29,657 nt of DNA from Pelargonium nanum (Eukaryota; Streptophyta; Magnoliopsida; Geraniales; Geraniaceae): NCBI GenBank assembly GCA_036897485.1, contig JAYMTF010000820.1, positions 1 through 29,657 on the forward strand, given 5' to 3'. Below, in pieces: positions 1-9,000 of this stretch (position 1 is its first letter; each line of letters starts with the position of its first letter). A program made the position numbers and the translations under genes. The notes beneath the pieces are model-generated. The model had not been told where the DNA came from. It worked only from the letters and a program-made list of their open reading frames with translations, and ran no database searches.

Positions 1-905
1 GTGTTGAGCTACCTATGGTGATGAAGGGCAAGGGTGGAGATTTTGATTGGAAGAGTGGCAATATGGGAGGCAAAAAAGGAGGTGGAGGTGGTGGTGGTGG
101 TGGTGGGAAGCAAAACCAAGGTGGTAAAGAGAAAGACAAGAAGAGTGGGAAAAGTGGTGGTGGGTTGTTTGGACTTGGAGGGTTGCTTGGAGGAGGGAGT
201 AACAAAAAATCCAAGGATGGAAAAGATGGCAATAGTAAGGGTTTCAAGAGTGGAGGAGGAGGTAAAGGAGGTGGTGGTGGTGGAAACAATAATGATAACT
301 GGAGCAAGAAAGGTGGAAACAAGAGCAATGGGGTCCATGACATGAGCAAAATGAAAAATGGGTTCCATGACATTGATGTCACTGCCAAACACAGCAAAGG
401 TGGAGGAGGAGGAAATGTTGGTCACATGGGGAAGCATCCAATGGATCAGATGGGCATGAGCCAAATAGGTAAGCATCCAATGGATCAGATGGGCATGAGC
501 CAAATGGGTAAGCATCCAATGGATCAGATGGGCATGAACCAGATGGGTAAGCATCCAATGAATCAGATGGGTCAAATGGGTAACTACCCAATGAGCCAAA
601 GAGAGAGCTTCCCAGCAGTACAAGGCCTACCTGCAGGTCCACCACCAGGAGCTATGAATGGTGGGTATTACCAAGGCAACCCCTACAGCCAACAACAGCA
701 GCAGCAACAGCAACAACAACAGTACATGGCAATGATGATGAATCAACAAAGAGCAGCATATGGGAATGATATGTTCCAGCCTATGATGTATCCGCGGCCG
801 CCGGCGGCAGTGAGTTACGGGCCGCCGATGCCGCCTCCGGTGCCGGTGGATCCATACACACACTACTTCAGTGATGAGAACACTAATAGTTGTAGTATCA
901 TGTAA
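1..905 (+). CDS. Heavy-metal-associated isoprenylated plant protein (HIPP), 3' part
   Basis: The reading frame is open from the window's left edge (codons in phase from base 3) to TAA at 903-905, giving about 300 residues of a larger protein. The N-terminal metal-binding HMA domain that defines the family is not in the window and must lie upstream. What is visible is the low-complexity tail typical of large HIPPs: Lys/Gly-rich segments with runs of 5 to 10 glycines, a Met/Gln-rich part with four tandem [17 protein letters not shown] repeats, an 11-residue polyglutamine run, and a Pro-rich end. The protein closes with CSIM, a CaaX box of the farnesylation type, which would anchor it to membranes. 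HIPPs bind heavy metals and act in metal homeostasis and stress responses; that role is family knowledge, not shown here. The ATG at 15 is internal and is not taken as the true start. Confidence 0.85.
   Translation, partial: VELPMVMKGKGGDFDWKSGNMGGKKGGGGGGGGGGKQNQGGKEKDKKSGKSGGGLFGLGGLLGGGSNKKSKDGKDGNSKGFKSGGGGKGGGGGGNNNDNWSKKGGNKSNGVHDMSKMKNGFHDIDVTAKHSKGGGGGNVGHMGKHPMDQMGMSQIGKHPMDQMGMSQMGKHPMDQMGMNQMGKHPMNQMGQMGNYPMSQRESFPAVQGLPAGPPPGAMNGGYYQGNPYSQQQQQQQQQQQYMAMMMNQQRAAYGNDMFQPMMYPRPPAAVSYGPPMPPPVPVDPYTHYFSDENTNSCSIM
432..581 (+). repeat. 39-bp in-frame coding tandem repeat in the HIPP gene
   Basis: Three 39-bp units (432-470, 471-509, 510-548) are followed by a shortened 33-bp unit (549-581). 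They are nearly identical and encode 13-residue units of the form [14 protein letters not shown] further degenerate unit (NYPMSQ) follows. The repeat length is a multiple of three, so copy number can change without a frameshift. Confidence 0.95.
690..722 (+). repeat. CAA/CAG polyglutamine tract in the HIPP gene
   Basis: Eleven consecutive Gln codons, a mixture of CAA and CAG, lie between YS and YMAMMM in the tail of the HIPP protein. This is a coding trinucleotide microsatellite. Confidence 0.95.
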
Positions 906-1449
906 TTTGATGGGTTTGTGGGTTATTATCTATAGCAGCAGTGCAAAGTACCATTGCTTGTGTTACTGGGAATGGGTTATTTTTGCTTTGAATTCCCTTT
1001 TCTGAATGTCTCAAGATTCTTAGCTTAGCTTCTGTGATAGTTTCTTATTTAGAGTTGTATTTACATATTGAGGTGATGAGAGTTTATGTGTGAGAAGATG
1101 GAGATTAGTAGGACACAGATGATGAACTCTTTGTGACTCAATACTCAATGTATGATAACATAAGTTTTTCAACAGATTGGCCTTTTCAGTTTTTGTGTAT
1201 TTCAGATGATGATTTCATGGTCTTCTTCACTATGTAACAGCCATGTTTCACAGCAAAAGACATTTCTCTAGTACCAGTGTCTGTTTCAGGAGATGGTGTT
1301 ACATGTGCAGATCTGAGTGTAGTGTGACCAACCTTCAGTTTCCTTCTCTGGGACATTACTGGTCCTTTAGCCTATTAGCTCACTATTCCTGCTTCTCTGT
1401 CCCAGGAGAGCTTGTACTAGAACTTTGTAAGATATGCAGTCTTTGTGTG
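906..1449. other. HIPP 3' UTR and downstream spacer
   Basis: T-rich sequence follows the HIPP stop codon and is probably 3' UTR for the first 200 to 300 bases. The exact polyadenylation site cannot be placed. The open frame at 1243-1479 has no recognisable product and looks fortuitous. Confidence 0.5.
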
Positions 1450-1920
1450 AAACCTCATGATCGGGATGAGACCGCTTAGGCCTTCACTCGGGAAGCTTGA
1501 TCGGGACAAGACCTCTGGAAACGTCGAGGAGAGAACCTCTTTAATATTACCTATCCAGGCAAGCACCCAGCACATCCGATTTGACCAACACCCGACCAGA
1601 CAATCAAATTTGGCCTAATAGTAGAGCCCATTAGGGGAATATGGAAGCTAAGTGGGTGACGATAAAGGCAGAGTGATAACTGTAAAGGCAAACAAAGTGT
1701 TTAATAAATAGAAAGACAAACAATAATAAGGTACGTTCACTTTATAATATTAAATACTTTAGTACTAATCGATATCAAGGAGGTCTAACTTTGACATTGG
1801 AGGGGATTCAGTTGAGAGAAATCTTTTTTTTAGCAAGATTGGGTACTCGGGAGAAGTTAGAGATCGCTATCAGTCAACAACAACGTTTGTGGAGTATCAG
1901 AAATGTTCCTTGAGATCAAA
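1450..1920. mobile_element. Probable LTR-retrotransposon remnant
   Basis: This block differs in composition from its surroundings. It has repeated 'gatcgggay-agacc' phrases (about 1459 and 1499) and a 'tttgacattggaggggatt' phrase (about 1790), and it resembles Ty3/gypsy LTR sequence as I remember it from dicot genomes. There is no coding domain, no clear TG...CA boundary and no target-site duplication. The assignment rests on remembered similarity only. Confidence 0.3.
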
Positions 1921-3540
1921 GTGATCACTCAAATGCATACACCATGGATAATGAACAATTTACTCAGAATGAGTAGATCCTCAGGGAGTTAGAAGGGAAT
2001 TCCTTGATAAAATGTTAGTCAAACGACATCTATTTCTTCTTTATTTCTTGGGAAGTCTTTAGAGGAGTCTTACAACTCTGAGGATTTGATAAATGTTGGT
2101 TATGTTTCACATATATTACAGTGACTTACGCAAAACTATGCTCTACATCATTACAGAAATGGCTACAAGATAAGATAGTTCTTCATAATTGCTTACCTTC
2201 TCATTGTCTCTGCGAGAAATAACCACATCTGAATGGTTGCTTGCCATGCTGTTCTCAGGACCACCTTCAACTTTTTGCTGGACAAAGAACAGAAAGGATT
2301 CACTAATTGCACGAAACGATGTACGCTAAAATTCGACGGTGAAAAAGAAAAGTCAACCAATATTGTGAAAGGAAAAGAGAAGTGATGGAACATACACTGT
2401 GTGCCTCCTCCAAAAATGCTTGCTACAGGTTCCTCGCCGTCCTTACAAGCTTAATGAGAAAGTAGGCTGTGGTATTCGACATACATTTGAATGCCATGCT
2501 AATTCAATCGTGCAAGGACATCTCTGTATGGGCACAAAATGTTTAGCTTCACATCCAAGATAGACATGGCCGAACACAAAACAGAACCTCGGAAACTGCA
2601 TATAATGTAAGAACAATATAAAACAACTTCAGTTCCAGATTTGAAGATGTGATATGTTCCTCTCAGTTGCATGGACAAAGAAATATAAAAAGAAGAACAT
2701 TATGAAGATGTAATAATGAAAGCATATTCAGTCGAATTATTGAAGAAAGAAGAGAATGATAAGAGTTCAATTGGACTTAAAGGTTTCAAGTTATTTCTAA
2801 AATATTAGAAAAAGCTTCTGTTAACAATGCAGCAAACTAGATTCACAACCAATTTCCAGAAACACACTTAACATTTGAAATAAGCCATAAAGCTAAAGAT
2901 AATTCACAACTCAGACAAGAAAGAAGGGAACCGCAACTTACACTTAGATCAAATAGTAACTATACACTTACACAGTCATTATCAATTAGTAACTGAGCAA
3001 TTAGAAAAAGACTGAAACATATTGGCAATGCATGAGGAAAAGAAGAGTGGTAGAATTCAATGGCATAATCTGTATAAAATAATTCGTGTTTTAAGTCATA
3101 TTAATTTGTATGTAGTATACTAACCTTATATTTCGATTGAATCACATATATACCTTCCATGCAAGGTATTGACAAGGAAACTTCAGGAAACTCAAATGCG
3201 CGGCCACAAGATAATCTTTAGCTGGAATGACACAGAACACATATCGTCTTTCACTGCACTGCCGCGTCCGTGCTACAAACTACAAAAACTGCATATACAG
3301 CCATTGCATGGCAAGTGAAGGCTCTTCTCTATTGCCAAGTAGCACCCACCTCTCCTCTCCACCTTCACACTCACCAACACTATTTTGTTCTCTTACCATT
3401 CTCTGATACCAATCCTCAGCCTCAATTTTGGCAAAATCTGCTCGAGAGCCATCAAAATGAATCATGATTCACGAGTCATGCCAATTTCCAAGCATCCAAA
3501 AATGTCCACACTTGAACATGCCATCCAAATCCCACCACCC
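1921..3540. other. Intergenic region with scattered exon-like fragments on the minus strand
   Basis: No complete gene can be assembled. On the minus strand there are pieces with good splice-like borders (2197-2277 and part of 3145-3270) and a 61-codon ATG-initiated frame at 3280-3465. They do not join into one product I recognise. They may be remains of a decayed gene or chance. Confidence 0.4.
2197..2277 (-). pseudogene. Candidate relic exon, minus strand
   Basis: On the minus strand a pyrimidine-rich tract ending TTTGTCCAG precedes exactly 81 bases (27 sense codons, beginning QKVEGGPENSM and ending RRDNEK). These are followed by the strong donor GTAAGC. The acceptor, the open frame of a multiple of three and the donor together look like an internal exon. 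No flanking exons with a matching frame were found and the product is not recognised, so it could be a gene relic, an exon of an unrecognised minus-strand gene, or coincidence. Confidence 0.3.
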
Positions 3541-3548
3541 TATAAAAA
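3541..3548 (+). promoter_or_regulatory. TATA box of the 7S-globulin-like gene
   Basis: TATAAAAA lies 58 bases upstream of the chosen ATG at 3599. This is the spacing expected for a short plant leader with transcription starting near 3570-3580. No competing TATA box is nearer. Confidence 0.7.
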
Positions 3549-3598
3549 TGTCCACTTATTAACAACAATGTAGCTTCTTCTTCCACAAGGTTCAAGCC

Positions 3599-4918
3599 AT
3601 GGCTTCCTCCGATTCCACTCCCGTCCTTCTGTGTCTCCTCTTCTGTTTTGCCTTCGTTGGATCATCACATTCCACACCCACCTTCAAGCCCAACAAGCTC
3701 GTCTTGCCGGTCCACAAAGACGCCTCCACCGGCCTCCACGTCACCTACATCCACAAGAGAACCCCTCCTCTGCAGCTCCGCTTCGTCGTGGACCTCAACG
3801 GCGAGTTCTTGTGGGTCAATTGTGACAAAAGCTACCTCTCCTCCACCTACCATGCTCCTCTCTGCCACTCCACTCAGTGCTCCCGGGCCAGCGCCCACTA
3901 CTGCCGGACCTGCCCCTCCGACGCCAGGCCGGGCTGCCACAACAACGCGTGCGGGGTCATGTCCACCAACCCGGTGACACGCCGTGCCGCCATGGGCGAG
4001 CTCGCGCAGGACGTGCTCGCAATCCAATCCACCCAAGGCTCCAACCCAGGACCCATGTACACAATCCCATCTTTCCTCTTCGCCTGCGCTCCGCCGGCGC
4101 TCCTCCACACTGGGTTGCCGAGAAACGTCCACGGCGTCGCCGGACTCGGCCACACCCAAATCGGCCTCCCGACCCAGCTCGCGTCCCATTTCGGGTTCCC
4201 TCCGAAATTCGCCATGTGCCTATCCCCATCCTCCGACAAATTCGGCGCCATCTTCTTCGGCGACGGCCCCTACACCATGCTCCCCGGCGTCGACGTGTCG
4301 CGACCGGCGGTCGCGACCTCGACGCCGCTGATCGTAACGCCCAACGGAGACTACTACGTGGGGCTCAAATCGATCAGAATCAACAAGGAAGTGAAATTAA
4401 ACACGAACCTGCTCTCGATCGATAATCACGGGATGGGCGGGACGAGGATCAGCACGGCGGCGCCGTACTCTGTTCTGGAGCACTCGATTTTCAGAGCCGT
4501 CAGCGAGGCCTTCGCGACGGAGATGGCGGCGCTGGGCCAGCGCCAGGTGGCAGCGGTGGGTCCGTTCGGTTTGTGCTACGACGGGACCAAAATGGGCTTT
4601 TCGAAGATGGGTCCGAGAGTGCCGAGCATTGAGTTTGTGATGGCGGAGCAGAGCGTGGCGTGGAGGATTTCGGGAGCGAATTCGATGGTGGAGGCTCGGA
4701 GAGGAGTGATGTGCTTGGGGTTCGTGGACGGAGGTACGAGGATGGGACATGGGTTGATGCAAAAAGCGGCGGTGGTGATCGGAGTGAGGCAGATGGAGGA
4801 CAATTTGGTGCAGTTCGATCTGGTGAAGTCGAGGGTCGGTTTTAGCTCGTCGCTGCTCGGTCGCGGGACGAGCTGTGCCAACTTCAATTTCACTGCTACT
4901 GCTCCTACAGCTCCTTAG
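3599..4918 (+). CDS. Basic 7S globulin / xylanase-inhibitor-like (TAXI) aspartic-protease homologue
   Basis: This is a single-exon gene of 439 residues, the usual size for the family. The start has a good context (AAGCCATGGC) and opens a hydrophobic signal peptide (about residues 8-27), so the product should be secreted. An N-terminal TAXI_N-type half and a C-terminal half of pepsin-like fold follow. At the first catalytic site the normal D-T/S-G is DLNG (residues 65-68); at the second the Asp is replaced, reading IST (284-286). Proteolysis is therefore unlikely. The Cys-rich segment around residues 89-117 fits the conserved disulphides of this family. Relatives (basic 7S globulin, gamma-conglutin, EDGP, TAXI) inhibit fungal xylanases or glucanases, bind peptides or serve as seed proteins; which applies here is not decidable. 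The coding sequence is much more GC-rich than its flanks. Confidence 0.9.
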   Translation: MASSDSTPVLLCLLFCFAFVGSSHSTPTFKPNKLVLPVHKDASTGLHVTYIHKRTPPLQLRFVVDLNGEFLWVNCDKSYLSSTYHAPLCHSTQCSRASAHYCRTCPSDARPGCHNNACGVMSTNPVTRRAAMGELAQDVLAIQSTQGSNPGPMYTIPSFLFACAPPALLHTGLPRNVHGVAGLGHTQIGLPTQLASHFGFPPKFAMCLSPSSDKFGAIFFGDGPYTMLPGVDVSRPAVATSTPLIVTPNGDYYVGLKSIRINKEVKLNTNLLSIDNHGMGGTRISTAAPYSVLEHSIFRAVSEAFATEMAALGQRQVAAVGPFGLCYDGTKMGFSKMGPRVPSIEFVMAEQSVAWRISGANSMVEARRGVMCLGFVDGGTRMGHGLMQKAAVVIGVRQMEDNLVQFDLVKSRVGFSSSLLGRGTSCANFNFTATAPTAP

Positions 4919-5036
4919 GTGGTTAAAAATGGAGGCTTTTTTTATGGTGTTTTTGGTTTTTGTTTTGTTTTGTGTTGTGTTGAGGACGATGATCGATTTC
5001 GTCTGATGTTTGGTTGTAAGAATAATAATGAGTGTT

Positions 5037-5046
5037 AATAAATAAA
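5037..5046 (+). terminator. Polyadenylation signal of the 7S-globulin-like gene
   Basis: Overlapping AATAAA motifs (5037-5042 and 5041-5046) lie about 120 bases after the stop codon, downstream of a T/G-rich stretch. This is a typical plant near-upstream element arrangement. Confidence 0.6.
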
Positions 5047-5814
5047 CTCATGGATGGAACTTACTATTCAGGTTTTGGATCAACTTAAACTGAATTGATT
5101 TAATAAAATGTTAATTTCGAGTTTTGTATGTAAAATGTATGAATTTGTCGGGCTTTATCCAACAAAATAATAAAAGGGTACCTTTTGACAGCCCGAACCT
5201 GAGAAAAGTGAACTGAGTTTTGGGCGCTCGTGTTTATGTTGTTAGCTCTAGTTATGAACGGGTCAAAATATCCAAGTCATAACTGAGGACGGAATGTATA
5301 AAAGAGTTGGGCCAATTAGAGCAGGGCATTGGTCCAAAAACGAATATTCTCTAAATAAAAAGATGGATTGAAAATCGGTCTGGACTAACTGAGTTTATTA
5401 TAATTATTTTTAAAAATACGTATAAATAGAAAAAATAAATAAATGTATTTGTATAAAATTGTTATGTTGGCGTTGATTGTGTAAACTTTGAAGTCTTAAG
5501 TTTATATTCTTAAGGTTATGTCGTCGGATGATCTAACATTCAATTAACATTCAACCAACGATACATAAAATTTTGATTCAATTTCAAATTGTATAAGAAT
5601 TAAATCAGTCAATTTTTAAATATAAAGAGTATAGAACTTCATAGGCCAATTTTAAAATATAATAACAAATATGTATATTTTTCAAAAAATTATAATCATC
5701 TAGCTATGTATTTTGTTTTTAATTGATACTCAATATGATTTTGAGAATCGAATTGCAAAATTCGAAACAAAATTAACATTTACAAACCAAAATGCAATTT
5801 TCTTTAAATTTTGT
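5047..5814. other. AT-rich intergenic spacer
   Basis: Low-complexity AT-rich sequence with no open frame of interest. No repeat structure or RNA gene was recognised. Confidence 0.6.
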
Positions 5815-5914
5815 GTCACTATAAATGAAAATAGACAAATATCGTTACCAAAAAAAGAAAGAAAGTGAGAGATGGCCACATCAGCAACAAGGTGGGACCA
5901 ACTACACGTCACAT

Positions 5915-5933
5915 CCAATGAAAAGCCACCACG
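5915..5933 (+). promoter_or_regulatory. ER stress response element (ERSE) upstream of the signal peptidase subunit gene
   Basis: CCAAT at 5915-5919, exactly nine bases, then CCACG at 5929-5933 give a perfect ERSE-I (CCAAT-N9-CCACG). This is the site where NF-Y together with ER-stress bZIP factors acts. Ten bases upstream on the opposite strand is a TGACGTG-type bZIP core (plus-strand CACGTCA, 5905-5911). The element is 153 bases before the ATG of a signal peptidase complex gene, a class known to be induced by the unfolded protein response. A TATAAAT at 5820-5826 would place the element in the leader, so the real transcription start may lie further downstream. Confidence 0.65.
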
Positions 5934-6085
5934 ACAGCACCAAATCGTCGCACAAAAACCCGAAAACACTCTGCAACGACAATTCAGTAGGAGAAGATCG
6001 AAAAACAATAAAAATTCCAACTTTCAGACCAAAAATCACAGAATCAAAAGAAAAAGCGAAGCAAGAGGAGAAAAAATCGCAAAAA

Positions 6086-9000
6086 ATGCACTCCTTTGGC
6101 TACAGAGCCAATGCTCTGCTAACGTTCGCCGTCACCATCCTCGCTCTTATGTGCGCCATAGCCTCCTTCTCCGACAATCTCAACTCTCCAACCCCTACCT
6201 CCCAAGTCCAGGTCTGCTAGATCTGAATTTTGGAAACCTCACTTGTTTGATCGGTTTATTATTGTGTTTCTTCACCTGGGTCGCTTTCTAATTTGGATTT
6301 TTATTGCAGGTTTTGAATGTTAATTGGTTCCAGAAGCAACCAAATGGAAACGACGAGGTAAATTATTTTCATTTTTTGAATTTTTGGGCGTGATCTTGGG
6401 TTTTGAGTTTGGATTTCTGTGACCTGTGCTGTAAGCTGTAATGGGTTTTGCTGGGTTTGGTTTTTAATTGGTGGGTTCAGTGAAGATGACTTGCATGTGA
6501 TCAGTGTTTGAAGAATTTATTTTGGGTAATTTGGTTATCTGGGTAATTTGTATTATTTAATTTTTGGGCATGATCTTGGGTTTTGAGTTTGGATTTATGT
6601 GAACTGTGTTGTAAGCTGTAATGGGTTTTGCTGGGTTTGGTTTTTAATTGGTGGGTTCAATGAAGATGACATGCATGTGATCAGTGTTTGAAGAATATAT
6701 TTTGGGTAATTTGGTTATCTGGTTAATTTGTGTTATTAAATTTTGGGGCATGATCTTGGTTTTTGAGTTCGGATTTGTGGGAACTTTGCTGTAAGCTGTA
6801 ATGGGTTTTGCTGGGTTTGGTTTTTGATTGGTGGGTTCGTGAATATGACTTGCATGTTATCAGTGTTTGCAGAATTTATTTTGGGTAATTTGTATTAATA
6901 ATTTTTGGGGCATAATCTTGGTTTTTGAGTTTGGATTTGTGTGACCTGTCCTGTAAGCTGTAATGGGTTTTGCTGGGTGTGGTTTTTAATTGGTGTGTTC
7001 AATGAAGATGACATGCATGTGATCAGTGTTTGCAGAACTTATTTTAGGTAATTTGCTATTATGATTTTTTAATTTTGGGCTTGAACTTGGGTTTTGAGTT
7101 TGGATTTGTGTGAACTATGCTGTAAGCTGTGATGGGTTTTGCTAGGTTTGGTTTTTAATTGGTGGGTTCAATGAAGATGACTTGCATGTGATCAATGTTT
7201 GCAGATTTTATTTTGGATAATTTGGTTATCTGGGTACGACATAGAGCATACTATATGTGTATATGGACTTTTTAGATGTGCTAGACTGCAAGTTTGTCAA
7301 CTTGGGTTTTAGCCATTAACTATTTAAAGGCAGCTCATAGTTCAATGTTAAGTTATGATTTGTGTAGGAACTTCCATGACCTAGAGAGAAACTCCATTAC
7401 AATTTGAGAATATGGTTGTTAAACAAGAGAAAGCTGTCAAGCTATGCATACACGTGCATAATTAGACACATGTTCATTATGTCTTTATGTTGTCTAATAA
7501 GCTTTAAGAATCATAGTTTGTTTCACAATAGGTTAGGCTCATTAGAGAGAACGAATCTTAGCAATGAAGATTATTTAGTCAAACACTATGGGTGAATTTC
7601 AATTTTGATTTTCAGTGCACATCTCTTCCTACTTTGTTAGCCAGTCAGCAACTATAACTGATCCTTGGATGGTTCAGAGGATTATCTGACTCGTTGAGTC
7701 AAGGTTCAAACTATTTATTGTTCCAGTGGATGCATTTGAGTTTATCTAGAAGCAAAGGATATTCCTATCAATAGTAAATTTGTGGTGGCTACGATCGTGG
7801 TACTTGCTTTCAGGAATCTAAACTCTAATTAGCATTCCATTTGCATCACTTGTAGAGAACCTGCAAGATAGAAAGGTCTCGGGGAGATTTCTCCATGAAT
7901 TCCCTCCAATGCTCAAGTTAGATACGGGCCAATTAAAGGTGATATTGTATAACATATGTAAATAGAGAGCTCTAACTGTCACTAGAGCTTTGATCTTATC
8001 TTTGTAGTAGGCCTATATTTATACTTCTTTGGGTGCCTAAGGTTTTCTCGTATCCGTAGTTGTGCAAAAAGAAGGCCCAGTTTCCAGCTGTTGAAGAGTA
8101 GTGGAATAGTGTTGTTGAGTTTCTCAACCCTTTGTCTTAGGATTACTTAGTTCTGTCTCTTGATGGGGGCTGTAAAGGGATATAACTCAATGGTAGAGTG
8201 TCACTTGATGCGGTGGCAGTCATCAAATGAGCCTCAATCCCTGTAGATTTAGTATATTTTTCCTATTAAGTTTTCTTTAGCCCATATAGTATAGCCTTGC
8301 TTGTTTATAGGACTAGTTGTAGGAGTGAGCCTAGCAATGTCGCCTTACTGGTTAAGGCTTTCCAGGTGGGGATCCCTAGAGATGGGCCCCAGAACATTGG
8401 TGGGCAGTGATTTAGCTCAGTAACTGCTGATGCTTTGTCATGTCTAAAAAGATGCCATGTAACTACTATTTCAGTTTGTTTCTTCTTGGTTACTCTGAGC
8501 AAGCAGGTCTTTGTTTTATGTCTCGTTTAAAATGAATTTGATGTCTTGTTTGTCTGTAGAGAAAGATTAGTCCTAAATTGTTTCACATATGATGGTGCTA
8601 AACCATTTTGTTATTCCTGCTTTTGTACTAGTTCGGTACATATGCCAATTTCAAGCATTGATCATTTCCTTTTCATATAGAAGAATGTAATTTGGAGTTC
8701 TGCACTTGTAGTCCACAATGAAATATCTTAGTAGTAAGAATTAATATTCATCTTCCTCTAGAATTTAAAATGTGTTTCTCCAGAATTAAATATGCATTAT
8801 ATGATTTTAACAATGTCCGTTTGTTTACACTAAATGAGCTTATTTCTTAATAATACAATCAGCAGCAATTCCAAAGCTACTTGGGAAGAGCCAAAACCCT
8901 GGAAAACTCGTACACATAAGTATATCATAAGTTGTACTTTGATGCTTGAAGCATATGTGTAATCGATTAAATAATATCAGTAAGATATAAGCCTGCCAAA

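Noticed and set aside
9..623. Long minus-strand open frame with repeated [13 protein letters not shown] units
   Set aside because: It is the antisense shadow of the Gly-rich HIPP coding region and its 39-bp repeats. It has no independent features.
3665..4251. Several long open frames on both strands over the 7S-globulin-like gene
   Set aside because: GC-rich coding sequence leaves few stops in other frames. Only the 3599-4918 frame gives a recognisable protein with a signal peptide.
5825..6085. In-frame upstream extension of SPC3 from an ATG at 5825
   Set aside because: The added residues are Lys/Gln-rich low complexity and would bury the conserved N terminus [14 protein letters not shown]. 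The stretch also contains the ERSE and behaves as promoter or leader.
8176..8243. A working tRNA gene
   Set aside because: The anticodon arm and T-loop are mutated and shortened relative to plastid tRNA-Val, so it cannot fold correctly.
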